DNA of 64,000 nt from Thiothrix subterranea (GTDB taxonomy: Bacteria > Pseudomonadota > Gammaproteobacteria > Thiotrichales > Thiotrichaceae): NCBI RefSeq assembly GCF_030930995.1, contig NZ_CP133217.1, positions 2,470,001 to 2,534,000 on the forward strand, written 5' to 3'. A program made the position numbers and the translations under genes. The stretch's first letter is position 1. Every line of letters begins with the position of its first letter. Below are positions 42,098 to 50,654 of the stretch, piece by piece. A model generated the notes under the pieces. The model was given only the letters and a program-made list of their open reading frames with translations, was not told the origin of the DNA and did no database searches.

Positions 42098-43405
42098 CTA
42101 GCGGATGGCGGCGTGTTTGTCCTGAACCTGTATAGCTTCTGTGGCAGTTTTGAGGCGATGGGCTAATTCGTCACGTTCCTGCTGAGTGAGGCGTTGCAAG
42201 ACATAATCGCGGTTAGCCATTGCACCGGCATGATCTTGGGCGGCGGCACGTGATAGCCAGAAAGCTGCCGTGGGAAGGTCTTTGGCAGTGCCAATGCCGT
42301 GCGCTGTGTACGTGCCTAAATTGAACTGGGCGTTGGCATTACCGGCTTCAGCGGCTTTATTAAACCATTGGTGTGCTTCGGCTAAGTCGGTTTTGACGCC
42401 TTGGCCGTTGGCAAACATAATCGCTAAGCCGAGTTGTGCATCGGTGTAGCCTTGCGCGGCGGCTTGGCGATACCAATGCAGCGCCATATCGGTGTCTTTG
42501 GGGAGGTCTGAACCTTGATCATGCATAAACCCTAGGGTGTATTGCGCTGCCGGATTGCCCCCATGGGCGGCTTTGCGTATCCAATCAATGCCGGTGTCAC
42601 GATTTTGAGCGATACCTTGTCCGGTCAAGTATTTGATGCCGAGGTTATATTGTGCACCTGCTTCACCTTGTGTTGCGGCTTTGCGATACCAGTGAATGGC
42701 ATCGCTGAGGCTCTGGGTTAAGCCTTTGCCTTCTTCGTACATTAGCCCCAGATTAAAAGCAGCGGCAGAATCACCTTGTTCGGCGGCTTTGCGAAACCAA
42801 TGTGCCGCTTGTGTAAAGTTTCGTGGTAACGCCGTGCCTTGCAGGTAACGTACCCCCAAATCGAATTGGGCATTGGTATGTTGATTTTGCGCGGCTTTTT
42901 GATACCAGAAAGTTGCCTCTGCTGGGTCAGCGTGTTTGCTTGTGGTGAAATCATGCAGCAAGGCGAGATTGTATTGCGCTTCGGCATCCTGTTGCTGGGC
43001 GGCACGTTCCAGCCAATCACGCGCTTTATTGATGTCTTTGAGCGTGCGTAAGTACAACAGCCCTAAATTGTATTGTGCGTCAACATGACCGAGTGTTGCC
43101 GCTTGTTCGTAAAAACTAACCGCTTTGGCGGTGTCTTGCTTTACATGGATGCCGTTTTCGTAGAAATTAGCAAGCTCGAAAAGCGCCGGTGAATAGCCCA
43201 AAGCCGCCGCACTTTCGAGTGATTTTAGACCATTAGCAACATCCGGTTGCTGGTTAGTGCTGGGTGCCAACAGCGTTGTAGCCTTGGCAAAGTGTTTCAC
43301 AGCCTCTGCGTATGTTGATGCGGCAATGGCAGAAATTGGCAACGCCAGTGCGATTAACATCGAGGCAGTAACACCTAGACGTCTAAAAACTGTACCCCTG
43401 TACAT
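42098..43405 (-). CDS. Sel1-repeat (TPR-like) secreted protein
   Basis: 435 aa. N-terminal signal peptide (SMLIALALPISAIAA). About nine Sel1 repeats follow, each with A-x-x-x-L-G-x-x-Y/M and W-(Y/F)-x-K-A-A cores (for example AQYNLGLLYLRT, AHWFRKAAEQGDSAAAFNLGLMYEEG). Sel1 solenoids bind other proteins, often in the envelope. It lies upstream of mfd on the same strand, 34 bp before its start. Partner unknown. Confidence 0.85.
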   Translation of the reverse strand: MYRGTVFRRLGVTASMLIALALPISAIAASTYAEAVKHFAKATTLLAPSTNQQPDVANGLKSLESAAALGYSPALFELANFYENGIHVKQDTAKAVSFYEQAATLGHVDAQYNLGLLYLRTLKDINKARDWLERAAQQQDAEAQYNLALLHDFTTSKHADPAEATFWYQKAAQNQHTNAQFDLGVRYLQGTALPRNFTQAAHWFRKAAEQGDSAAAFNLGLMYEEGKGLTQSLSDAIHWYRKAATQGEAGAQYNLGIKYLTGQGIAQNRDTGIDWIRKAAHGGNPAAQYTLGFMHDQGSDLPKDTDMALHWYRQAAAQGYTDAQLGLAIMFANGQGVKTDLAEAHQWFNKAAEAGNANAQFNLGTYTAHGIGTAKDLPTAAFWLSRAAAQDHAGAMANRDYVLQRLTQQERDELAHRLKTATEAIQVQDKHAAIR

Positions 43406-43592
43406 AATAATGAAGCCCCCACGGTAAGAAATCAGGAAAAATCTTTAATTTTGTTCTACATATACTTTAATTATAGGTTGATAAGTTTTTAGGATAAAAC
43501 ATTTTTATCAAAAACGGTGTGCACAATGTTGTACCTTGTGTCGGTTAAGGTTAGTGTCAGGTTCAAATGTTTTTTAGTCAGGAGTCAGGGTT

Positions 43593-44321
43593 GTGGCGGA
43601 AGAACCGGTTGAAATCAAGGGTGAAATGACGTTGCTGAGTGTGTTGCGGCTGGCATCCGTGGATCTGGCGCTGATTCAAGATGGCGTGAAAAGCAAGCAG
43701 AATAGCTTGCCGCAATTGTTTGATAATAGCCCGCTGTTGGTTGATTGCGGTCAATTGGGCGAAACCTGTGCTGAATTAGATTTTGCAGCATTGCGCCGTT
43801 TATTGGTGGAATTAGGCTTCATTCCTGTCGGGATTCGCAATATTGCCGAAGAATGCCGCGATTTGGCGATGCAGGCAGGGTGGGCGGTTTTGCGCTCTGG
43901 GCGAGCCACGGGAGCGCCGAGTCGTGGTGAACGTCCGGTTGAGGTTGTCACGGAAGAGGTGTTAACAGAGGATACGCCCTGCCACCCGTTGACGAGCGTG
44001 AAGGTGGTTAATCGTCCGTTGCGTTCTGGTCAGCAAGTGTATTTTCCTGAAGGTAATCTGGTCATTTTACAGCACACCAGCGCAGGCTCGGAAATTCTTG
44101 CCGGTGGGTCGGTGCACGTTTATGGCTCTTTGCGCGGGCGAGTACTAGCCGGTATAGGTGGTGATACCAGTGCACGCATTTTTTGCCAGAAGCTGGAAGC
44201 CGAATTGGTGTCGATTGCCGGGCATTACCGCTTGCTGGATGACATTGAGACCAATTTGAAGGGTTCTCCCGCAATGGTTTGGCTGGACGGTGAAAAGTTG
44301 AAAATCACCCCAATGTTCTGA
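43593..44321 (+). CDS. minC: Septum site-determining protein MinC
   Basis: 242 aa, GTG start behind GGAG. The N-terminal domain that inhibits FtsZ (about 1-105) is joined by a short linker to the C-terminal beta-helix that binds MinD and FtsZ: RPLRSGQQVYFPEGNLVILQH, SAGSEILAGGSVHVYGSLRGRVLAG and the typical ARIFCQKLEAELVSIAGHY. First gene of minCDE. Spacing to minD is 107 bp. Confidence 0.96.
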   Translation: MAEEPVEIKGEMTLLSVLRLASVDLALIQDGVKSKQNSLPQLFDNSPLLVDCGQLGETCAELDFAALRRLLVELGFIPVGIRNIAEECRDLAMQAGWAVLRSGRATGAPSRGERPVEVVTEEVLTEDTPCHPLTSVKVVNRPLRSGQQVYFPEGNLVILQHTSAGSEILAGGSVHVYGSLRGRVLAGIGGDTSARIFCQKLEAELVSIAGHYRLLDDIETNLKGSPAMVWLDGEKLKITPMF

Positions 44322-44428
44322 GAACTTCTCATTATTTATACTAAATAATAGCGGCTGTATCTGTTAATATCATTAAGGTGTTAGACCGGTGATACCCGTG
44401 ACACGATGTTAATAAAAAGGAGCATCTT

Positions 44429-45235
44429 TTGAGCAGAATAGTTGTCGTTACCTCAGGCAAAGGCGGGGTTGGCAAAACCACTACAAGCGCGGCATTTGCG
44501 ACGGGGCTTGCTATACACGGTTACAAAACCGCTGTGATTGATTTCGATGTCGGGTTGCGCAATCTTGACCTGATCATGGGATGCGAGCGGCGCGTGGTGT
44601 ACGATTTCGTGAATGTCATTAATGGCGAAGCGTCACTCAATCAAGCCTTGATTCGCGATAAACATGTACAAAATTTATATGTCTTGCCAGCGTCACAAAC
44701 CCGCGATAAGGACGCACTGACCCCTGAAGGCGTGGGCAAAGTGATGGACGAGTTGCACGCGCTCGGTTTTGATTTCATTGTGTGTGATTCCCCCGCCGGT
44801 ATTGAACGCGGTGCGCACATGGCGATGTATTACGCTGATGATGCGGTTGTCGTGACTAACCCTGAAGTTTCCTCGGTGCGCGATTCCGACCGCATTTTGG
44901 GTTTGCTGCAAAGTAAAACGCACCGGGCGGAACGCGGTGAAAGTGTGCGTGAACATTTGCTAATCACCCGTTATTCCCCAGCACGGGTGCAGGCGGGTGA
45001 AATGTTAGGCATGGAGGATATTCTGGAAATTCTTGCTGTGCCGTTGATCGGGGTGATTCCCGAATCACAAAGCGTGTTGCAAGCTTCCAACAGTGGTACA
45101 CCCGTTATTCTCGATAAAGCCAGCGATGCTGGTCAGGCATACGACGATTTTGTGCGCCGCTTTTTGGGTGAAATAGTCCCGCACCGCTTCTTGGAAGTGG
45201 AGAGAAAGGGTTTCTTTAAAAAGCTGTTTGGGTGA
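44429..45235 (+). CDS. minD: Septum site-determining ATPase MinD
   Basis: 268 aa. The TTG start is supported by an AAAGGAG site about seven bases upstream and by the family N-terminus SRIVVVTSGKGGVGKTT (deviant Walker A, Lys11-type). FDVGLRNLDLIMGCERRVVYDFVNV, DFIVCDSPAGIERG and a C-terminal amphipathic membrane-targeting helix (KGFFKKLFG) are all present. Recruits MinC to the membrane and is released by MinE. minE follows after three bases. Confidence 0.97.
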   Translation: MSRIVVVTSGKGGVGKTTTSAAFATGLAIHGYKTAVIDFDVGLRNLDLIMGCERRVVYDFVNVINGEASLNQALIRDKHVQNLYVLPASQTRDKDALTPEGVGKVMDELHALGFDFIVCDSPAGIERGAHMAMYYADDAVVVTNPEVSSVRDSDRILGLLQSKTHRAERGESVREHLLITRYSPARVQAGEMLGMEDILEILAVPLIGVIPESQSVLQASNSGTPVILDKASDAGQAYDDFVRRFLGEIVPHRFLEVERKGFFKKLFG

Positions 45236-45238
45236 TCT

Positions 45239-45499
45239 ATGGGATGGTTTAATTATTTTACGCAAACGAAACCAACCAGCGCCAAGGTTGCCAAAGAGCG
45301 TTTGCAAATCGTAATTGCGCATGAGCGTCTTGACCGCAATGGCCCGGAGTATCTGCCACAATTACGCCGCGATATTATGGAAGTGATTCGTAAATACGTA
45401 TTAATTACCGAGGATCAAGTCACCGTTCAATTTGAGAAAGGTGCTGATTTTGATGTGTTGGAATTAAATATCGCCTTGCCCGAACGCGATCATTCGTGA
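45239..45499 (+). CDS. minE: Cell division topological specificity factor MinE
   Basis: 86 aa, normal length. MGWFNYF at the N-terminus is the membrane-binding part. KERLQIVIAHERLD is the MinD-binding helix, and YLPQLRRDIMEVIRKYV begins the dimerisation domain. Stimulates MinD ATPase and drives oscillation. Last gene of the min operon. Confidence 0.96.
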   Translation: MGWFNYFTQTKPTSAKVAKERLQIVIAHERLDRNGPEYLPQLRRDIMEVIRKYVLITEDQVTVQFEKGADFDVLELNIALPERDHS

Positions 45500-45503
45500 A
45501 ATG

Positions 45504-45535
45504 CCGGTGGGGGATGCGCCATGCTTCCCCACCGG
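45504..45535. terminator. Stem-loop between convergent minE and thioredoxin-like gene
   Basis: 9-bp GC-rich stem CCGGTGGGG / CCCCACCGG with a 14-base loop. No clean T-run follows on either strand, so it may be a weak or bidirectional terminator. Confidence 0.45.
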
Positions 45536-45543
45536 TAAAATCT

Positions 45544-46056
45544 TTACGAAGCCGGTTGTGCTGATTTTTCTGCTGCCGATTGCTTTTGAATAAACGCACT
45601 TAAGTCCTCAGCAGTGACCATGCCCGGTTGTACGGCTAACAATTTACCTTGCGGGTTGTACACGATAAATGTCGGCGTGCCGATGAAACTTTCTTTGGCG
45701 GTGGTGTACAGGTATTTGTCGACTTCTGAAGGGTTGCTCAATAAATTGGTAAAGGTAAAGCCTTGTTCGTCAATGAATTTTTCGGCGTTGGCTTTGCCGC
45801 TGGTATCGTCTAGTGAAATACCAATCACATCGACTTCGGGGTTCGTCGCCTCAAAATCCACTGTGTGGTGCGCACTCGCACGGCAAGCGCGGCAATCGGA
45901 TGCCCATACTTCCATCACTGTCCATTTGCCTTTGCCGACGAGTTCTTCAAAGGTGACGGTTTTGCCGTCCAGCATACTTAAGGCGGATGCGGTCGTGGAA
46001 AATAGCACCCCGTGTGCCAATAGTGCAATAATCAGCGCCTGTTTGATTCGTGACAT
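45544..46056 (-). CDS. TlpA-family periplasmic thioredoxin-like protein
   Basis: 170 aa from the ATG at 46056. AGGAG lies six bases before it and touches the upstream in-frame ATG at 46062. The signal peptide (QALIIALLAHGVLFSTTASA) is followed by a thioredoxin fold with WASDCRACRAS (C-x-x-C active site), VIGISLDDTSG and the cis-proline IGTPTFIVYNPQG. Likely a membrane-facing periplasmic thiol reductase, for cytochrome c maturation or similar. Convergent with minE. Confidence 0.87.
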   Translation of the reverse strand: MSRIKQALIIALLAHGVLFSTTASALSMLDGKTVTFEELVGKGKWTVMEVWASDCRACRASAHHTVDFEATNPEVDVIGISLDDTSGKANAEKFIDEQGFTFTNLLSNPSEVDKYLYTTAKESFIGTPTFIVYNPQGKLLAVQPGMVTAEDLSAFIQKQSAAEKSAQPAS

Positions 46057-46087
46057 AATCATCTCCTAAAAAATACTGATTGTATGG

Positions 46088-46768
46088 ATGCATCTGATGC
46101 CGACAAGTTCTTTTTTACCGATAAAGTGTGTGTTATTTGATCTGGATGGCACGTTGCTGGATACCGCACCCGATTTGTTAGCCGCGTTAAACGCCGTGTT
46201 AGTTGCCGAAGGGCGCGAACATTTTACCCTCGCTCAAGCGCGTCACACCGTTTCCCACGGCAGCATTGGCATGTTGGAATTAGCGTTTGGCACCGAACAA
46301 AGTGCTGCCGATTTGCAGCGCCGCCGTGAGATTTTTCTCGATTATTATCAAGCGAATATCAGCCGCCATTCGTGCTTATTTGAGGCGATGCCAGCCGTGT
46401 TGGAAACCTTGGAATCGGGTGGAATTCCGTGGGGCATTGTGACCAATAAGCCGGAATACCTGACGTTTCCTTTGTTGACCGCTTTGGATTTGCACACGCG
46501 CCCGGCGTGCATTATTGGTGGCGATACTTTGCCCGTGGCGAAGCCGCACCCCGAACCCTTGTTGTTGGCTGCGCAACGTTGCGGTATTGCGCCCGCACAA
46601 TGTTTGTATGTGGGCGATGCGGAACGCGACATTGTGGCGGGGCGCAATGCCGGGATGCAAACGCTGATTGCCGAGTGGGGCTATTTGAATGCCAACAACG
46701 AGCATCATGGGTGGCCTGCGGATGGCAGCCTTACGCATCCGGCTGAATTGTTGGCGTGGTTGACTTGA
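46088..46768 (+). CDS. gph: Phosphoglycolate phosphatase-like HAD hydrolase
   Basis: 226 aa. HAD motif I is VLFDLDGTLLDTAPDL (nucleophile Asp). Motif II is IVTNKPEY, with the conserved Lys of VAKPHPEPLLLAA, and motif IV is YVGDAERDIVAG. The cap domain sits between motifs I and II, as in Gph. Dephosphorylates 2-phosphoglycolate by family. Its stop overlaps the rmuC start (TGATG). ATG at 46097 is an alternative start. Confidence 0.87.
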   Translation: MHLMPTSSFLPIKCVLFDLDGTLLDTAPDLLAALNAVLVAEGREHFTLAQARHTVSHGSIGMLELAFGTEQSAADLQRRREIFLDYYQANISRHSCLFEAMPAVLETLESGGIPWGIVTNKPEYLTFPLLTALDLHTRPACIIGGDTLPVAKPHPEPLLLAAQRCGIAPAQCLYVGDAERDIVAGRNAGMQTLIAEWGYLNANNEHHGWPADGSLTHPAELLAWLT

Positions 46769-48078
46769 TGGAGAGCGCTTCGTTTCAATTGGGCGGCTTC
46801 ATTGATGACAATATTGTGGTATTCACGGCGCTGATTATGTTTGCGTTAGGGGCGTTGTTAGCTCACTTTGTTTACAGCGCACCGTTGCGACAGGCACAGC
46901 GTGAATTAGAACGCCTGCAACTCTTACGGCAAACCGAAGAGCAAATCAATGAGGAACGCTTGCGAATGTTGGATGATGCGCAAGATCGCTTGCATCATAC
47001 CTTTGCTTCGTTATCGCAGCGGGCATTGCGCGACAATAACACCCAGTTTCTGCAATTGGCACATGAAACGCTGGGGCGGTTTCAGGTGGAATCGCGTACC
47101 GATTTGGAACAACGCCAGTTGTCGATTCAGCATTTGGTTGATCCGATCCGGGATGCGCTGGCAAAAACTGAGGCGCAAATTCAGCAGATTGAAAAAGATC
47201 GGCTGACCAGTTTCGGGGTTTTGAGTCAACAGATTCGCGGCATGATGCATGATCAAACCGCCTTGCGCGATGAAACCGGACGTTTGGCATCGGCATTGCG
47301 TACTCCTGGTATTCGTGGGCAATGGGGTGAATTGAGTTTACGGCGGATTGCCGAACTCTCTGGCATGATTGAACACTGCGATTTCGTCGAACAAACCCAG
47401 CGTAGCAATAGTGAGCGCACCATTCGCCCGGATATGGTGATCCGAATGCCGGATGCACGCGAAATGATCGTGGATGCGAAAGCGCCAATGGATGCCTACC
47501 TCGATGCCGTCAATGCCGACAATGAAGACAGCCGCAAACGGCATTTGCAACGCCATGCTCGCCATGTGCGCGATCATGTTAAAGTGTTGGCAGGCAAACG
47601 TTACTGGGAACAATTTGAGCAATCACCGGATTTCGTGGTGCTATTCATCCCCGGTGAGCAATTTCTGGGTGCGGCGTTGGAGCAGGACAAAACTTTGTTG
47701 CACGATTCCCTCAACGATAAGGTGATTCTCGCGACACCGAGTACGCTGGTGGCGTTATTGCGAGCGGTGGCGTTTGGTTGGAAACAAACGGTATTAGCTG
47801 AAAATGCCAGCAAGGTACGCGATTTGGGTGAAGAGTTGCACAAACGCCTTGCGGTTTTCCTTGACCATCTGGAGCGTTTGGGGCGTAATCTCGGCAGCAG
47901 CGTGGATACCTACAATAAAGCACTAGGTTCGCTGGAACGCAGTGTGTTGCCGGGGGTGCGCAAACTGTCGGAGTTGGGAATTTCATCGGGGCGGAACATT
48001 ACCGAACCCGTACCGGTCGAAACCATGCCACGCCATCCGTATGTCAAGGATACTGAAACTAATGCTGAAACCGATTAA
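46768..48078 (+). CDS. rmuC: DNA recombination protein RmuC
   Basis: 436 aa from the ATG at 46768, which overlaps the gph stop. An N-terminal TM (VVFTALIMFALGALLAHFV) precedes a long coiled coil (about 45-140). The nuclease-like RmuC core follows: GIRGQWGELSLRRIAELSGM, RPDMVIRMPDAREMIVDAKAPMDAYL (PD-(D/E)XK-like D...D-x-K) and FIPGEQFLGAALEQD. Limits inversions at short inverted repeats in E. coli. The next gene starts inside its last codons. Confidence 0.93.
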   Translation: MESASFQLGGFIDDNIVVFTALIMFALGALLAHFVYSAPLRQAQRELERLQLLRQTEEQINEERLRMLDDAQDRLHHTFASLSQRALRDNNTQFLQLAHETLGRFQVESRTDLEQRQLSIQHLVDPIRDALAKTEAQIQQIEKDRLTSFGVLSQQIRGMMHDQTALRDETGRLASALRTPGIRGQWGELSLRRIAELSGMIEHCDFVEQTQRSNSERTIRPDMVIRMPDAREMIVDAKAPMDAYLDAVNADNEDSRKRHLQRHARHVRDHVKVLAGKRYWEQFEQSPDFVVLFIPGEQFLGAALEQDKTLLHDSLNDKVILATPSTLVALLRAVAFGWKQTVLAENASKVRDLGEELHKRLAVFLDHLERLGRNLGSSVDTYNKALGSLERSVLPGVRKLSELGISSGRNITEPVPVETMPRHPYVKDTETNAETD

Positions 48079-49000
48079 AACGCGCTACTACCTGACGTTG
48101 CTACAGATGTTGGTCGTCTTATTCTTGTTGGGCGTCGTCGTGTTGTTCAACAAGGAACAAGTCGCACAATTTTTCTACTCGACGCAAGCAGGACAATTGG
48201 GGTTGGTGCTGAACGGGATTATTTTGCTGATTTTCCTCATCGGCTTGGTGCGCATGATTTTTATGTTCTTGGGTTTCACCCGTGAACAGGACGTATTGCA
48301 ACGCTTTTTGAAGCGCGTGGATGAAAATGCACCGAACCCCGCTTACGGTTTGCCGGAAGCTGCAATGATTGTGGATCGTTACCATGCGGTACAAACGATT
48401 GCTCGCCAACACGCGGCGGTGAATCAAGCGGCACTGGCGTCTACCTTAGCCGCCGGAATGTCAACGCAATTTACCTTGGTAAGATTCGTGCATAACATTC
48501 TGATTTTAGCCGGGGTGTTTGGTACAGTGGTGTCGCTCTCGATTGCGTTGATGGGGGCGGCAGGCTTGCTGGATTCGCCGGAAAACATGCAGCAAATGGG
48601 TACGATTATTGGCGGCATGTCGAATGCCTTGAGCACCACGATTACGGCGATTGTGTGTTATGTGTTCTTTGCGTATTTTCATTTGCGTCTGCAAGATGCG
48701 CGGACGCAATTGCTGGTAAATGTTGAAAACGTGACCACGTTATATATTATGCCGCGCTTTAAACACGCCGAAAATAGCTTGATGCACGATGTGGCGGTAT
48801 TAACGGCGGAATTGCGCAAAGCCGCCGAAGCTATTCACGTGATTCAGGATCGTTTCTTACACGCGGGTGAACGCCTGCAATTGGCAGCCGATGATTTGCA
48901 AGTGGCGGTGAGTCAGAGCGGGGACAATCTTCGGGTCATCCGCGATTCGGTGCGCGAAGGCTTCCGCCTTGACGCTAAAACCGATAACACCAAGGGGTAG
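48062..49000 (+). CDS. MotA/TolQ/ExbB-like proton-channel protein
   Basis: 312 aa from the ATG at 48062, which overlaps the rmuC end; the longer frame upstream is only a shadow of rmuC. TM segments are at LLQMLVVLFLLGVVVLFN, LGLVLNGIILLIFLIGLVRMIFMFLGF, FVHNILILAGVFGTVVSLSIALMGAAGLL and STTITAIVCYVFFAYFHL, the last two in the MotA_ExbB arrangement (GVFGTVVSLSIAL). A C-terminal amphipathic helix of ~80 residues follows. Not TolQ or MotA proper. With the next gene it forms a stator-like pair. Partner machine unknown. Confidence 0.78.
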   Translation: MLKPIKTRYYLTLLQMLVVLFLLGVVVLFNKEQVAQFFYSTQAGQLGLVLNGIILLIFLIGLVRMIFMFLGFTREQDVLQRFLKRVDENAPNPAYGLPEAAMIVDRYHAVQTIARQHAAVNQAALASTLAAGMSTQFTLVRFVHNILILAGVFGTVVSLSIALMGAAGLLDSPENMQQMGTIIGGMSNALSTTITAIVCYVFFAYFHLRLQDARTQLLVNVENVTTLYIMPRFKHAENSLMHDVAVLTAELRKAAEAIHVIQDRFLHAGERLQLAADDLQVAVSQSGDNLRVIRDSVREGFRLDAKTDNTKG

Positions 49001-49003
49001 GGC

Positions 49004-49909
49004 ATGAGTGACGGGCATTTTTCCTTCGCCTCGCTGATCAGCTCGCGGGATGAATACGAGGAAAGTTTCTGGCCATCTTTCACCGATATTATGATGGTCA
49101 TTACCATGATTTTCCTGATTGTCACGGTGGCGGTGGTATTGACCAATACGCGCTTGCTGGATAATTTGCGCAACAGTGTTTTGGCTGAACAGGCTGCCCA
49201 AGTCGACGCGCAAAAATCCGCACTTGAGGCTCAACGTGCCGCCCAAGAAGCGCAACGGGCGGCTTTTGAAGCGCAAAAAGCCACTCAACAAGCCGAATTC
49301 CAGCTTCAGGCTAACGCCACGTTGGAAGAGCAGCTCGATTATTTGCAACAACGTTCTGCCAGTTTGGAAATGGAATTATTACGCAGCCGTGCGGAAACTG
49401 AAGCAGCGCGTACTAGCAGCACGGACAAAGACGCAGATTTGACGCGCCTGCAAACCCTCAGCCGTGAACAAGCGGATACGCTAGGTTTACGCGACAAAGC
49501 AATCGTTGAGTTACAAACCAATTTAGACGAAAAAAGTTCACAAGTTATTGGTTTGCAGACGAAAGTGGATGAAAGCGAGAAGAAGTTGCTAAGCCTGCAA
49601 GGTGAATTCACCGAACTTGATCAGAAATACCAGAAATTGCTCAAACCCGCCCGTTCCGCCAAAGGCAAACAGGTGGTGGAAGTGGTGTACAGCAAAAACG
49701 GTTACAGCATTCGCAAGCCGGGGGAAGCGGCGGCGCGTGGCGTCAACCGTTCCGCATTGGATGGCGAGTTAAGTGCCTTGAAAACTCAGCATGGCACAGA
49801 TTTGTACGTGAAAGTCATTATTCCCGACAATAGCGGCTTGTCGTACAACGAAGCGTGGCGCTTTACCAGCGAAATGCTGAAAAAGTATGACTATTATTCT
49901 GAACCATGA
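49004..49909 (+). CDS. TolR/MotB-like stator partner with long coiled coil
   Basis: 301 aa. The N-terminal stretch EESFWPSFTDIMMVITMIFLIVTVAVVLTN is a single TM with an Asp at its cytoplasmic edge, the proton-carrying position of MotB/TolR/ExbD. A ~150-residue coiled coil very rich in Ala, Gln and Glu follows. The small C-terminal domain (KQVVEVVYSKNGYSIRKPGE ... DLYVKVIIPDNSGLSYNEAWRFTSEMLKKYDYY) resembles the periplasmic TolR/ExbD fold; no OmpA peptidoglycan-binding motif is seen. Three bases after the MotA-like gene. Confidence 0.75.
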   Translation: MSDGHFSFASLISSRDEYEESFWPSFTDIMMVITMIFLIVTVAVVLTNTRLLDNLRNSVLAEQAAQVDAQKSALEAQRAAQEAQRAAFEAQKATQQAEFQLQANATLEEQLDYLQQRSASLEMELLRSRAETEAARTSSTDKDADLTRLQTLSREQADTLGLRDKAIVELQTNLDEKSSQVIGLQTKVDESEKKLLSLQGEFTELDQKYQKLLKPARSAKGKQVVEVVYSKNGYSIRKPGEAAARGVNRSALDGELSALKTQHGTDLYVKVIIPDNSGLSYNEAWRFTSEMLKKYDYYSEP

Positions 49910-49910
49910 G

Positions 49911-50654
49911 TTACGATTTTTGCCGCTGACGTAAGGCTTCGTACAAGCATACGCCTGTGGCAACCGACACGTTCAAGCTCGACACTTGCCCCGCCATCGG
50001 GATTGAAATCAGGTAGTCGCACGATTCTTCCGTGAGGCGGCGAATACCCGCCCCTTCCGCACCCATCACCAGCGCCATCGGCCCTTTCAGATCGGCTTGA
50101 TACAAGGTTTGTTTGGCTTTGTCGCTCGTACCCGTCAGCCAAATACCGCGACTTTTCAGAGTTTCCAGTGTGCGGGCAAGGTTGGTCACGGGAATGAACG
50201 GGATGATTTCTGCCGCACCGGAGGCGACTTTTCGCACGGTCGGGGTAATGCTGGCAGCATTATCCTTGGGCGCAATGACGGCGTGTACGCCAGCACCTTC
50301 AGCGGTACGCAAGCACGCACCTAGGTTGTGCGGGTCAGTCACGCCATCCAATACCAGCAGAAACGGTGGTTCGCTCATGCCGTCGAGCATGTCGTAGAAG
50401 TCGTTTTCTGTCCATGCTTTGAGCTTGTAATACTCGGCAACAATGCCTTGGTGGCGGTTATTGCCTGCCATTTTGTCGAGTTTATCCTCGTCAATGAGAA
50501 AGACGCGCATTCCATTTTCTTCCGCCATCTTTTCCAGTTTTTTCAGGCGGTCGTTACGGCTACGTTTGTCCAGCCAGATTTGTCCGAGGTTTTCGGTATC
50601 GTTGCGCAAGGCGCTTTCAACGGCATGTACGCCGCAAATAATGGATTTTGACAT
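49911..50654 (-). CDS. rlmB: 23S rRNA (guanosine-2'-O-)-methyltransferase RlmB
   Basis: 247 aa SPOUT methyltransferase for G2251. The N-terminal substrate-binding domain starts IICGVHAVESAL. The knot motifs are LVLDGVTDPHNLGACLRTA, MALVMGAEGAGIRRLTEESCD and ISIPMAGQVSSLNVSVATGVCLYEA, all typical. The ATG overlaps the rnr stop by one base (TAATG), the common rnr-rlmB operon order. Convergent with the stator gene, one base apart. Confidence 0.96.
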   Translation of the reverse strand: MSKSIICGVHAVESALRNDTENLGQIWLDKRSRNDRLKKLEKMAEENGMRVFLIDEDKLDKMAGNNRHQGIVAEYYKLKAWTENDFYDMLDGMSEPPFLLVLDGVTDPHNLGACLRTAEGAGVHAVIAPKDNAASITPTVRKVASGAAEIIPFIPVTNLARTLETLKSRGIWLTGTSDKAKQTLYQADLKGPMALVMGAEGAGIRRLTEESCDYLISIPMAGQVSSLNVSVATGVCLYEALRQRQKS

